A stretch of DNA of 64,000 nucleotides from contig CANLGD010000004.1 of NCBI GenBank assembly GCA_947490145.1, positions 29,977 to 93,976 on the forward strand, written 5' to 3'. This DNA is from Flavobacteriia bacterium. GTDB taxonomy: Bacteria > Bacteroidota > Bacteroidia > Flavobacteriales_D > Crocinitomicaceae. This document shows, one piece after another, positions 55,871-64,000 of the stretch (the first letter of the stretch is position 1; every line of letters starts with the position of its first letter). The notes beneath the pieces are model-generated. The model did not search any database. It worked only from the letters and a program-made list of their open reading frames with translations, and was not told where the DNA came from. Made by a program: the position numbers and the translations under genes.

Positions 55871-56980
55871 ATGAAAAATTACACATTATTTACTGCATCA
55901 AAGCTCGGTTCCTTAAACTTAGCAAATCATATTGTGATGGCGCCATTGACAAGATGCCGTGCCATTGAAAATATTCCTAATGTCTTAATGGCAAGCTATT
56001 ATCAGCAAAGGGCTGCGGCTGGTTTAATAATAACTGAAGGCACATCACCTTCTCCAAACGGCTTGGGTTATGCACGTATTCCTGGTATTTTCAATGAAGA
56101 GCAAATTATTGGATGGAAAAAAATCACTGAATCAGTGCATAGCAAGGGAGGTAAAATTTTTGTACAATTAATGCATACAGGAAGAATAAGTCATATTCTT
56201 AATATGAAAAACGGTGCTGAAATAATTGCCCCGTCGGCAATTAAGGCAAGTGGACAAATGTGGACAGATTCTAAACAATTTCAAGACCACCCTACCCCAA
56301 AAGCCATGACTAAAGTAGACATTGTTAGTACCCAAAATGAGTATGTGACAGCTGCAAAAAATGCATTAGAAGCAGGATTTGACGGCGTAGAATTACACGC
56401 TGCAAATGGTTATTTATTAGAGGAATTTTTGTCTCCTATTAGCAATGTTCGAGAAGATAAATATGGAGGAAGTATAGAAAATCGGTGTAGATTTGTTATC
56501 GAAGTAGCTTCTGCAGTTGCTAAGACTATTGGTACAGATAAAACAGGTATTCGTTTATCTCCATATGCTGTGGCAGGAGATATGTCCAATTATCCTGAGA
56601 TTGATGCAACTTATGATTATCTTTCAAAAGAACTAAATAAATTAGACATTGCTTATATCCATCTGGTAGATCATTCAGCAATGGGCGCTCCGATGGTTCC
56701 GATAGAGATAAAAAAAATAATCCGACAAAATTTTAAGAACACTATGATTGCTTGTGGAGGGTATGATAAGGAAAGTGCAGAAGCAGCTCTAAAAAACGGA
56801 ATATTTGACTTGATTGGCTTTGGTAGACCTTTTATTAATAATCCAGATTTAGTCGAGCGCTTAGAATTTAATCATGAGTTATCTCAAAGTCTCAATTCTG
56901 ATTTATTTTATTCTGCTGACGAAAAAGGTTATACAGATTATCCTGTTTTTAAAATACCTGCGGTTCGCCAAATTCAATAA
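55871..56980 (+). CDS. Old Yellow Enzyme-family alkene reductase
   Basis: A 369-residue FMN-dependent ene-reductase (NemA/YqjM-like superfamily, classical OYE class by length and motifs). Seen are VMAPLTRCRA, LMHTGRIS, the catalytic H-x-x-N in ELHAANGYLLEEFLSP, ENRCRF, RLSPY and DLIGFGRPFINNP. It reduces electron-poor C=C bonds or nitro groups using NAD(P)H. It follows directly on a decayed SOUL gene, which suggests arrival by recombination; base composition is a little less AT-rich than its surroundings. Confidence 0.93.
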   Translation: MKNYTLFTASKLGSLNLANHIVMAPLTRCRAIENIPNVLMASYYQQRAAAGLIITEGTSPSPNGLGYARIPGIFNEEQIIGWKKITESVHSKGGKIFVQLMHTGRISHILNMKNGAEIIAPSAIKASGQMWTDSKQFQDHPTPKAMTKVDIVSTQNEYVTAAKNALEAGFDGVELHAANGYLLEEFLSPISNVREDKYGGSIENRCRFVIEVASAVAKTIGTDKTGIRLSPYAVAGDMSNYPEIDATYDYLSKELNKLDIAYIHLVDHSAMGAPMVPIEIKKIIRQNFKNTMIACGGYDKESAEAALKNGIFDLIGFGRPFINNPDLVERLEFNHELSQSLNSDLFYSADEKGYTDYPVFKIPAVRQIQ

Positions 56981-57083
56981 AAATTAAAAAACGACCAATT
57001 TGATCTTACTAACAAAAATATAAAGATTTGTAAGGAGGTCAATTCAACAAATTGTAAAAAAACTAAGAAAAAAAATAAAAATC

Positions 57084-57554
57084 ATGAAAACAGTAATCGG
57101 AATTAGCGACACAAATCGCCAAAAAGTAGCGACAGAATTAACAAAAATTTTAGCGGATGAAACCGTTTTATATATCAAAACTAAAAATGCACATTGGAAT
57201 ATCAAAGGTGAAGATTTTTATGAAAAACATAAATTTTTTGAAACACAATTTGGACAATTAGATGAAATGATTGATGCTGTAGCAGAAAGAATTAGAACCA
57301 TTGGACATTACGCTCCAGCTACATTAAAATCATATTTGAGTTTAACTCATTTAACAGAGGAAACAAGTGAACACAATGACAGTCAAGATTTTATGAAAGA
57401 ACTTTTAGAAGATCATGAAAGCCTAATTATTGTTTTAAGGGAGCATATAAAATCATTTGGAACTGATTTTCACGATTTAGGAACAAGTGATTTCATAACT
57501 GGCATAATGGAAAATCATGAAAAAATGGCTTGGTTTTTACGTTCCCATCTTTAA
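57084..57554 (+). CDS. dps: Dps-family ferritin-like DNA protection protein
   Basis: A 156-residue four-helix protein. Ferroxidase ligands are in KNAHWNIKG (His ~36) and the FGQLDEMIDAVAERI segment (D and E). Dps dodecamers oxidise and store iron, protecting DNA from peroxide. A perfect aaggaggt stands at 57032-57039 but 45 bp from the ATG, too far to be its ribosome site. It is probably redox or starvation controlled; no OxyR site is recognised. Confidence 0.92.
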   Translation: MKTVIGISDTNRQKVATELTKILADETVLYIKTKNAHWNIKGEDFYEKHKFFETQFGQLDEMIDAVAERIRTIGHYAPATLKSYLSLTHLTEETSEHNDSQDFMKELLEDHESLIIVLREHIKSFGTDFHDLGTSDFITGIMENHEKMAWFLRSHL

Positions 57555-57893
57555 AAATAATTGCAGCATTGAGGTTTAAAATTAATTCTATCCTTATGAT
57601 AAAAGCACTTTATCTTCCCAGCATCGAAGGAGTCCATAAACCATTCGCCAATCTATCTATTATCGATATTAAATAAAACTAAAATTTTCTCAGTCAATTT
57701 TAAACTTCCAATCGTTCAAGTTTTATATTTATCAAAGAAAAATTTCTTAATTAACGCTTATCGAATACCGAAAAAAATAAAGTTTTATTTCAGAAATTGA
57801 AATAATCTTCTCAAAATTGTTTAACTTAGTCTTTTAAAAAAAATTCACGATGGATTTTAAATAAAATAGAATTAATTTAATTTTAACTGCTTA
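57555..57893. other. Spacer between dps and DUF2490 gene, nothing assigned
   Basis: 339 bp of AT-rich DNA. I find no ORF with coding character, no clear hairpin with T-run and no full promoter match. The DUF2490 promoter must lie in its right half. Confidence 0.4.
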
Positions 57894-58616
57894 ATGAAGA
57901 TATTTTTCTTAGCAATTTTGTTTTTTTATTTTTGCAACACATTTGTAAGTGCCCAGAAAATTGAAATGGGTTCATGGAATATTCTAAATCTTAAATATAG
58001 TACTAGTGAAAAGTTGAGTTTTTTTGGAGAAGCTCAATTGCGGTCTTTAAAATTTTACAACGACTTTCACTATTATGAATTTAAAGGTGGCTTTAATTAT
58101 AAAATTCACAAAAGTTCTAAATTAACGTTAGCAGCTGGAAGTTATCAAACATATAAAGAAGGAGGAGATTTTGTTTTACCAAAAAACAATAATGAATTTA
58201 GAGTTTGGCCACAAATTGTAATGCTTCAATCTTTAGGGAAAATCAAGGTAGAACAGCGCTACAGAATGGAGATGAGGTTTACTAATAATGGTTATCGCAA
58301 TCGATTTAGATATAGACTGGGGCTTTCTTATCTTTTTGGAAAAGAAATCAAAGATTTTAAGCCTTTTCAAATTAGTGCAAGTAATGAGATTTTTTTCACA
58401 GATAAACAGCCTTATTTTGAACGAAACAGGTTATTATTTGCATTCAATTACAAACCGACAAAAGCAACATCTCTTCAAATCGGTTATTTGCATCAATTTG
58501 ATTATAAAATAAATGATGAAACAGGCCGAGACTTTTTTCAAATAGGCTATTTTATTGAGTTATCGCGGAAATCTTCGAATAATTCAACAGTTGATACAGA
58601 TAGCAAGGATAATTAA
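57894..58616 (+). CDS. DUF2490 family outer-membrane-like protein
   Basis: A 240-residue protein with a signal peptide (ILFFYFCNTFVSAQ). The remainder is alternating strands with W-x-x-L-N-L-K-Y and RYRMEMRFTNNGYRNRFRYRLG motifs typical of DUF2490, a Bacteroidota beta-barrel family of unknown function. It stands alone and converges on the isoaspartyl peptidase gene (29 bp between stops). Confidence 0.8.
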   Translation: MKIFFLAILFFYFCNTFVSAQKIEMGSWNILNLKYSTSEKLSFFGEAQLRSLKFYNDFHYYEFKGGFNYKIHKSSKLTLAAGSYQTYKEGGDFVLPKNNNEFRVWPQIVMLQSLGKIKVEQRYRMEMRFTNNGYRNRFRYRLGLSYLFGKEIKDFKPFQISASNEIFFTDKQPYFERNRLLFAFNYKPTKATSLQIGYLHQFDYKINDETGRDFFQIGYFIELSRKSSNNSTVDTDSKDN

Positions 58617-58645
58617 AACGGTATTATTTTTAAAAAATTTGATAA

Positions 58646-59488
58646 TCAATTAAAAACTTCAAAGTTTACTCCATCAAAACTAGCAAAAACCATACTTGGG
58701 TGAGAATCTTGGTGAAACATAGTTCCATTTTGACTAATGGCAATCGCACCAGCAAATCCATCGTAAAGTTTTAGTTCTTTGAAAGTTTTTGAAAAAGCTT
58801 CTTCTACTGTAAATCCATCTGTAACGCGTGTAACAATTTTTGCAGCAGTCGCATTACTAACAATGTCTTCACCAACTCCTGTTAAACTGACAGCACAAAA
58901 TTCATTGGCATAATTACCAGCAACTGTTGCTGAATCTGAAATTCTTCCTGGAATTTCAAAACCTTTACCACCTGTAGAAGTTGCTACAGCTAATTTCTCA
59001 TTTTTATCCAAAGCAACGCAACCAACCGTGCCAGCGCCATGACCTTTTAGTTTAGCTTCATACTCAGCTTTTCTCTGAGGGATTTCAGTTGAGAAAACAC
59101 CAAAACCATTTTTTCGAGCAAAATTTGTGGCACCACTTCCGCCTAAAACACGGTCATCGTAAGCCATTAATTTTTGAGCCACGAAAATTGGATTTTTCAC
59201 TTCTTCAATGTTAATAACACCGCTCATTTTTTGAGTTTCACCATCCATCAAAGAAGCACTCATTCTGATTTTTCCATCGGATTGAATTTGTGAACCAATT
59301 CCAGCATTGAATAATTCATCATTTTCAAGTAAAGATACAGCATATACAACTGTTTCAACTGCAGAATGAGTTTCCAAATATTGATAGGAATCTTTCACAA
59401 TTCTTTCCAATGCATTTTGTTTGGCAATTTTCGTTTCATTATTTGTAGAAGATTCCGAGAAAAATCCTCCGTGGATGATTATTTTCAT
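58646..59488 (-). CDS. iaaA: Isoaspartyl peptidase/L-asparaginase (Ntn hydrolase)
   Basis: A 280-residue type 2 asparaginase-family proenzyme that self-cleaves to expose a catalytic Thr. The Thr is T154 in GHGAGTVGCVALD; substrate motifs ATSTGG and GTG-like turns follow. N-terminal IIIHGGFF is the usual start. It hydrolyses isoaspartyl dipeptides such as beta-Asp-Arg, the cyanophycinase product. Its ATG overlaps the cyanophycinase stop as TAATG, so it is translationally coupled. At 280 residues it is slightly short for the family (about 310), but all catalytic segments are present. Confidence 0.88.
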   Translation of the reverse strand: MKIIIHGGFFSESSTNNETKIAKQNALERIVKDSYQYLETHSAVETVVYAVSLLENDELFNAGIGSQIQSDGKIRMSASLMDGETQKMSGVINIEEVKNPIFVAQKLMAYDDRVLGGSGATNFARKNGFGVFSTEIPQRKAEYEAKLKGHGAGTVGCVALDKNEKLAVATSTGGKGFEIPGRISDSATVAGNYANEFCAVSLTGVGEDIVSNATAAKIVTRVTDGFTVEEAFSKTFKELKLYDGFAGAIAISQNGTMFHQDSHPSMVFASFDGVNFEVFN

Positions 59489-60369
59489 TAAGTTGCTTGC
59501 GTATATTGTGAAGTATGAATGTGCATTTTATGCGTTGTTAAATTAAAAGTATCAAATTTACTCATAACGTGTGTCACCAAATGTGAAATAGAAATAGGTT
59601 GACCCATTTCAATTTGCGTTAAATTCGTATCTTTAATCTCTCTTCCATCAACCAAAATAACTAATCCTGAACCAATTGCTTCCATTTCAGTACCATTTGT
59701 GATCAACAAACCAGTATCTTCCCCTAATCCAATACCTAAAGTTTTTGGATTTCCAACAACAGCTTGAAAAAGTCTGCCGATTCTTCCTCTTTGTACAAAA
59801 TGAGTGTCAATAATTACATGATCGATTAAACCTAAACCACTAGTAATTTTTACTTCACCTTTCAAAAGTGCTTCTGAGCTGCTTCCTTGATAAATCATAT
59901 TGTTTGAAGCAGCAGCTGCACCAGCAGAAGTTCCAGCGTAAATAAATTCTTCGTTTCTATATTTCTCTAGTAGTAATTCATCAAAAGGAGTTCCACCTAG
60001 AATTGATGTCAATCGTAATTGATCTCCGCCCGTAAACATAACCACATCAGCAACTCTTAATCTTTCCAAAATTTCTGGATCCATTGCTTGTTCGCGTCTT
60101 TCAATGTTTAAAATATCAACATTAGTTGCATTCAAATAACTCAAAGCCTTCACATATTCAGGACCAATTTCTTTTGGGATTTTGGACGCTGTTGTGATAA
60201 CTTCAATTCTTGATTTTTCTTTGTGTTTTGATTCGTTAAGAATTCTTTTTAGAATTCCTGCTTCAAAAAAGTTTAGGTTATTGGCTGCATTTTTATCTAA
60301 ATCCGTTTCAGAAAAACTTCCTTTATCAACTGCACCGCCAATTATTATTAATTTTCCAACAATATTCAT
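59488..60369 (-). CDS. cphB: Cyanophycinase
   Basis: A 293-residue serine exopeptidase (S51 family) that cuts cyanophycin into beta-Asp-Arg dipeptides. The nucleophile is S148 in YAGTSAG; the earlier MFTGGDQLRL and GKLIIIGGAVDKG motifs are classical for CphB, and DTHFVQRGRIGRL carries the catalytic-site His/Arg region. No signal peptide is seen, so it is intracellular. It is divergent from cphA (208 bp between starts) and heads a two-gene operon with the isoaspartyl peptidase. Confidence 0.92.
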   Translation of the reverse strand: MNIVGKLIIIGGAVDKGSFSETDLDKNAANNLNFFEAGILKRILNESKHKEKSRIEVITTASKIPKEIGPEYVKALSYLNATNVDILNIERREQAMDPEILERLRVADVVMFTGGDQLRLTSILGGTPFDELLLEKYRNEEFIYAGTSAGAAAASNNMIYQGSSSEALLKGEVKITSGLGLIDHVIIDTHFVQRGRIGRLFQAVVGNPKTLGIGLGEDTGLLITNGTEMEAIGSGLVILVDGREIKDTNLTQIEMGQPISISHLVTHVMSKFDTFNLTTHKMHIHTSQYTQAT

Positions 60370-60482
60370 TTGGTAAAAATATATAAAAAGATAAAACGCA
60401 CAAATTTTTAGTCATTTTTTTATAAAATAGTTTTCATTAATTGGTAAGTCCATTTTCTCTGCAAAAATAAATCATTAAACTA

Positions 60483-60513
60483 TTGTGTTTTATCAACAAT
60501 ATTACTACTTTTC
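60483..60513 (+). promoter_or_regulatory. cphA promoter candidate
   Basis: TTG (60483-60485), 20-bp spacer and TACTTTTC (60506-60513), one base off TAnnTTTG. The ATG is 64 bp downstream. No clear cphB promoter was found in the divergent direction. Confidence 0.5.
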
Positions 60514-60577
60514 AGGAAAAATTTAAAAACAACAATTTCCAATAGACAATAATAAATTGAAAACCAACCATATTTTT

Positions 60578-63199
60578 ATGAAGATTCTTAAAATTCAAGC
60601 TTTACGAGGACCCAACATTTGGAGTATTAAAAGAAAAAAATTAATTCAAATGCGCTTGGACTTGGGAGAAATGGAACAATTTCCAACCAATAAAATTGAC
60701 GGTTTTAAAGAGAGAATTGAAGCAATGTTTCCAACGATGATCGAACACCGTTGTTCGGAAGGCGAACGTGGAGGTTTTTTCTCCCGCATCGAACGTGGAA
60801 CTTGGATGGGACATGTGATTGAACACATAGCCTTAGAAATTCAGACTTTAGCTGGAATGGAAACGGGTTTTGGTAGAACGAGAGAAACTAAAACTTCTGG
60901 AATTTACAACGTGGTCTTCAGTTATACAGAAGAAAACGTGGGAGTTTTTGCTGCAGAAAGTTCTGTTGCAATTGCTGAAGCTTTAATTACCGGAAAAGAT
61001 TACGACCTTCAAGCGGATTTAAGGAAAATGCGTGAAATTCGTGAAACCGTTCGTCTTGGTCCAAGTACAGGAAGTATTGTTGAGGAAGCCGTTGCAAGAG
61101 ATATTCCTTGGATCCGTCTGGGTACAAATTCCTTAGTACAATTGGGATATGGAGTAAATCAAATGCGCTTTCAAGCAACGATGACTTGCAAAACCAGTAA
61201 CATTGCTGTTGACATAGCGTGTAATAAAGAGCAAACAAAACGTATGCTTTCTGAAGCTTCTATTCCTGTAGCAAGTGGAAGTATTTGTACTGATATCGAT
61301 GATTTAGAAAAAACCATTGCAAAAATTGGTTATCCAATCGTTTTAAAGCCGTTGGATGGAAATCACGGAAAAGGCGCTTCAATTAATGTTAATAAGTGGG
61401 AAGATGCTGTTGCTGGATTGGAATTTGCACAAAAATATAGTCGCAGAACAATCGTTGAAAAATTTATTACTGGTTTTGATTTTAGGGTTTTAATCATTGA
61501 TAATAAATTAGTTGCAGCAGCTAAACGTGTTCCTGCACATGTGATTGGAAACGGAAAAGATTCAATTCAACATTTGATTGAAGTAACAAATTCAGATCCG
61601 CGAAGAGGCTACGGCCATGAAAATGTTTTGACACAAATTGATGTTGATCGTGATACCCTGGATTTATTAGAAAAATTAAAGTATACTTTAGACACAGTTC
61701 CTGAAAACGAGGAAATTGTTTATTTAAAATCAACTGCAAATTTGAGTACTGGTGGAACGTCAGTTGACGTAACAGATATGATGCATCCAGAAAATATTTT
61801 CTTGTGTGAACGGATTTCTCGCGTGATTGGTTTAGATATTTGCGGAGTTGATATCATGGCTGAAAATTTAACACAACCTTTAAAAGAAAACGGAGGTGTG
61901 ATTTTAGAAGTAAACGCTGCACCTGGATTTAGAATGCACTTGGCACCATCTGAAGGTTTGCCTAGAAATGTTGCTTCACCGGTGATAGACATGCTTTATC
62001 CACTGGGCAAAGCGAGTAGAATTCCAATTATTGCTGTTACAGGTACAAATGGAAAAACAACAACAACTCGCTTAATAGCTCACATTGTTAAGAATAATGG
62101 TTTCAAAGTTGGTTACACAACTTCTGATGGAATTTATATTCAAAATCACATGATGGAAAAAGGTGACACAACTGGTCCTATGAGTGCTGAATACATTTTA
62201 AAAGATCCAACAGTTGAATTTGCTGTTTTGGAAACTGCTCGTGGAGGAATTTTACGCTCAGGCTTAGGATTTAGTCGCTGTGACATTGCTGTTGTGACAA
62301 ATATTCAAGAAGATCATTTAGGTTTAAGTGATATTTATACTTTGGATGATTTAGCACGAGTTAAAAGTACCGTTACGCGAAGTGTTAAAAAAGATGGTTG
62401 GGCTATTTTGAATGCTGACGATGAATATTGTATCAAAATTGCGAAAGAATTATCCTGTAATATTGCCTATTTTAGCATGAATGAGTCAAATCCATTGATT
62501 CAGAAAGAAGGAAAAGAAGGACGAATAGTTGCTGTTTATGAAAACGGTTACATTACCATCAAGAAAGGCGATTGGAAAATTCGTGTTGACAGAGCAACTC
62601 ACGTTCCTTTAACTTTAGGTGGAAAAGCGAAATTCATGATTGCTAACGTTTTGGCGGCAACCTTAGCAAGTTATTTAAGCGGCTTTAAAACGGAAGACAT
62701 TAGTTTGTCATTACAAACTTTTATTCCTGGCGTGGCGCAAACTCCTGGTAGAATGAATATTTTTGAGTTCAAAAAATTTAAAGTTCTAATCGATTTTGCT
62801 CACAATCCTGCTGGTTACAAAGGAATCGAAGAATACCTACAAAGTGTTTCCGCAAGCAAAAAAATCGGAATCATTGCTGGCGTTGGTGATCGACGCGATG
62901 AAGACATAAAGGAATGCGGTTTAATTGCAGGACGAATGTTTGACCACATCATCATTCGTCAAGAAAAATATTTACGGGGAAGAACTGAAGAGGAAATTAT
63001 CAATTTAATACTAGACGGAATTCAAGAAGCCGATAAAACTGTAACTTACGAAATTATTCCAGTAGAAACTGATGCGATCAAACACGCAATTGATAATGTA
63101 GAAGATGGAACTTTTATTATAGCTTTAAGCGATGTTGTAACAAATGCAATTGACTTGGTTCAGAACTATTTGGATAAGGAAAATGAGGAAGGTTTGTGA
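60578..63199 (+). CDS. cphA: Cyanophycin synthetase
   Basis: An 873-residue enzyme polymerising Asp and Arg into cyanophycin. The ATG at 60578 gives the family start KILKIQALRGPNIWSI; an upstream TTG at 60557 is rejected. Domains: an N-terminal domain with HVIEH (H79, E82, H83), an ATP-grasp domain (about 215-470, PIVLKPLDGNHGKGASINV) adding Asp, and a Mur-ligase-like domain from about 485 with P-loop GTNGKTTTT (489-497), adding Arg. ETARGGILRSGLGF and IDFAHNPAGY are typical of CphA. Full length, no frameshift. Confidence 0.95.
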   Translation: MKILKIQALRGPNIWSIKRKKLIQMRLDLGEMEQFPTNKIDGFKERIEAMFPTMIEHRCSEGERGGFFSRIERGTWMGHVIEHIALEIQTLAGMETGFGRTRETKTSGIYNVVFSYTEENVGVFAAESSVAIAEALITGKDYDLQADLRKMREIRETVRLGPSTGSIVEEAVARDIPWIRLGTNSLVQLGYGVNQMRFQATMTCKTSNIAVDIACNKEQTKRMLSEASIPVASGSICTDIDDLEKTIAKIGYPIVLKPLDGNHGKGASINVNKWEDAVAGLEFAQKYSRRTIVEKFITGFDFRVLIIDNKLVAAAKRVPAHVIGNGKDSIQHLIEVTNSDPRRGYGHENVLTQIDVDRDTLDLLEKLKYTLDTVPENEEIVYLKSTANLSTGGTSVDVTDMMHPENIFLCERISRVIGLDICGVDIMAENLTQPLKENGGVILEVNAAPGFRMHLAPSEGLPRNVASPVIDMLYPLGKASRIPIIAVTGTNGKTTTTRLIAHIVKNNGFKVGYTTSDGIYIQNHMMEKGDTTGPMSAEYILKDPTVEFAVLETARGGILRSGLGFSRCDIAVVTNIQEDHLGLSDIYTLDDLARVKSTVTRSVKKDGWAILNADDEYCIKIAKELSCNIAYFSMNESNPLIQKEGKEGRIVAVYENGYITIKKGDWKIRVDRATHVPLTLGGKAKFMIANVLAATLASYLSGFKTEDISLSLQTFIPGVAQTPGRMNIFEFKKFKVLIDFAHNPAGYKGIEEYLQSVSASKKIGIIAGVGDRRDEDIKECGLIAGRMFDHIIIRQEKYLRGRTEEEIINLILDGIQEADKTVTYEIIPVETDAIKHAIDNVEDGTFIIALSDVVTNAIDLVQNYLDKENEEGL

Positions 63200-63334
63200 A
63201 TTATGAATTGAGAACTGAATTTAAGGAAAATATCTCTGATAATCATCTCATAATTCTTATTTGATGAAATGAATTTATTGTGTAAATCTTTTGTTCAAAA
63301 AAGCATATAAAGTACGCACTAATAAATATGAATT

Positions 63335-63511
63335 GATACTGTACTAAAAAAGTGTGTAAAGTAAATATTTTGTAATTTTAAAATTGCAACACATTAAAAC
63401 GCAAATATGAACTTTACACAAGAACACATTAAAGAAATTTTGCAAGATATTGCAAATAAAAAAGATGAATTTCATGTTGAAATTATTCAAAAGTTTCACA
63501 ATTTAAAATGA
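63335..63511 (+). mobile_element. Left-end remnant of an IS256-like element
   Basis: Bases 63335-63365 (ctgtactaaaaaagtgtgtaaagtaaa) look like an IS256-type terminal repeat. A 34-codon ORF at 63407-63511 (NFTQEHIKEILQDIANKKDEF) resembles the IS256 transposase N-terminus and then stops. No catalytic DDE part or right end is present. The match is by memory of the family and is moderate. Confidence 0.4.
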
Positions 63512-63616
63512 ATTGAATGAATGATCCTACATGTTAACAGAAAAATAACATTGAAGAAAATAGGGTTTGTGTCATTATGCGCGGTACAAGAATCTGATCT
63601 GACAGTGGAGGGGAGG

Positions 63617-64000
63617 TTACCTAACTAAATGCACAAACCCATGACCCCTTTTGCCAAATACGGTTGTGAATGTATACTTATAAACTCCATCCACTAGAGT
63701 TTTACCCGAATCATCTTTTCCATCCCAATTGTTTTGGTAATTCGCTGAGGAGAAAACGATATTCCCCCAACGATTAAGAATAATTAATTCTGTGTTTTCT
63801 GGTAAATTATCAATTTCAAAAAGATCATTGATTCCATCATTGTTGGCTGAGATGACATTGGGGAATTCAAATGTAAGAATCGATGTTGTGGTGTCCGTGC
63901 AATTAAACAAGGTGATGTTTTCAGTGATAGTGTCTGTATAGCAATCAAATTGAACAATAGCTGTAATTTGATAGGTTCCTATTTCAGAAAATTGATGGCT
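63617..64000 (-). CDS. T9SS type B sorting-domain protein, 5' part outside window
   Basis: The frame is open to the right edge, so only the C-terminal 127 residues are seen. A PKD-like end (YQITAIVQFDCYTDTI) precedes the gliding-motility C-terminal domain: FPNVISANNDGINDLFEID, then LIILNRWGNIVFSSANYQNNWDGKDDSG and GVYKYTF, ending HGFVHLVR. This is the T9SS type B CTD (TIGR04131-like), which sends large adhesins such as SprB to the surface. The full protein is probably long. A PorP/SprF partner is not beside it here. Confidence 0.9.
   Translation of the reverse strand, partial: SHQFSEIGTYQITAIVQFDCYTDTITENITLFNCTDTTTSILTFEFPNVISANNDGINDLFEIDNLPENTELIILNRWGNIVFSSANYQNNWDGKDDSGKTLVDGVYKYTFTTVFGKRGHGFVHLVR

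Noticed and set aside
57031..57039. Perfect AAGGAGGT ribosome site
   Set aside because: No start codon follows within 15 bases; the dps ATG is 45 bases away and no ORF begins nearby.
1..64000. CRISPR arrays, rRNA, tRNA, prophage or integrase genes
   Set aside because: No regularly spaced direct repeats, no rRNA or tRNA signatures and no integrase or phage structural genes were seen.

Overview
The window is a strongly AT-rich chromosomal segment of a gliding-type Bacteroidota, most likely order Flavobacteriales (a Crocinitomicaceae/Fluviicola-like relative is my guess). The basis is a set of lineage genes: gldA, sprE/PorW, a PorP/SprF protein, a PorV/PorQ-like protein, a type A-like and a type B-like T9SS C-terminal sorting domain, and a CarboxypepD_reg TonB receptor. 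Several intergenic regions also carry the Bacteroidota promoter pattern TTG-N17-23-TAnnTTTG, and strong Shine-Dalgarno sequences are scarce. No rRNA, tRNA or CRISPR array was found. The window is mostly housekeeping genome with a few accessory patches and several decayed genes.

Layout. 1-5.2 kb: a 5'-cut phosphopantetheinyl transferase, a CvpA-like protein, a small secreted protein, the SprE/PorW lipoprotein and two small membrane proteins that in relatives often lead into the ATP synthase operon. Here the series stops at a broken XRE regulator. 5.5-9 kb: gldA and small-type purL on the minus strand. 9-15.8 kb: a membrane protein, an SDR, an amidohydrolase, an acyl-CoA ligase and rsmG. 15.8-22.2 kb: a hypothetical protein, an orphan membrane-fusion-like protein, a PorP/SprF protein with a TPR-PD40-OmpA-DUF1573 partner, and an acyltransferase-like membrane protein. 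22.3-32.4 kb (minus): HIT and greA, then a three-gene surface operon (TonB receptor, 1,403-aa secreted protein, PorV/PorQ-like barrel). 32.7-35.5 kb (minus): rplM-rpsI-rpsB-tsf with promoter and terminator. 35.7-43.4 kb: enoyl-CoA hydratase, RRM protein, ruvX, menA-menC-EamA transporter, an esterase-like hydrolase and a beta-CASP nuclease-like protein. 43.5-48.1 kb: a decayed ORF, a dehydrogenase, and a compact group of KdsC-like phosphatase, DAHP synthase and an epimerase barrel fused to CBS domains. 48.3-58.6 kb: rocD with a structured-looking leader, an ArnT-like glycosyltransferase, uvrA, an ECF sigma factor, a graveyard of decayed genes, an Old Yellow Enzyme, dps and a DUF2490 protein. 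58.6-63.2 kb: cyanophycin synthesis and breakdown genes. The window ends with an IS256-like remnant and the cut C-terminus of a T9SS type B adhesin-like protein.

How the genes fit together. The clearest functional module is cphA diverging from a translationally coupled cyanophycinase and isoaspartyl peptidase. Together these could make a nitrogen-storage polymer and return it to Asp and Arg; rocD, about 10 kb away, could use ornithine derived from Arg. A second theme is the T9SS/gliding apparatus and its substrates, spread over four loci. A third is phosphosugar and aromatic precursor metabolism (epimerase-CBS, DAHP synthase, KdsC). I see no obviously new defence or mobile system. The most unusual items are the epimerase-CBS fusion beside kdsC, the cyanophycin locus, the rocD leader with a Cys-rich insert in RocD, and a cluster of dead genes (XRE, SOUL, possibly LytTR, IS256, one unidentified).
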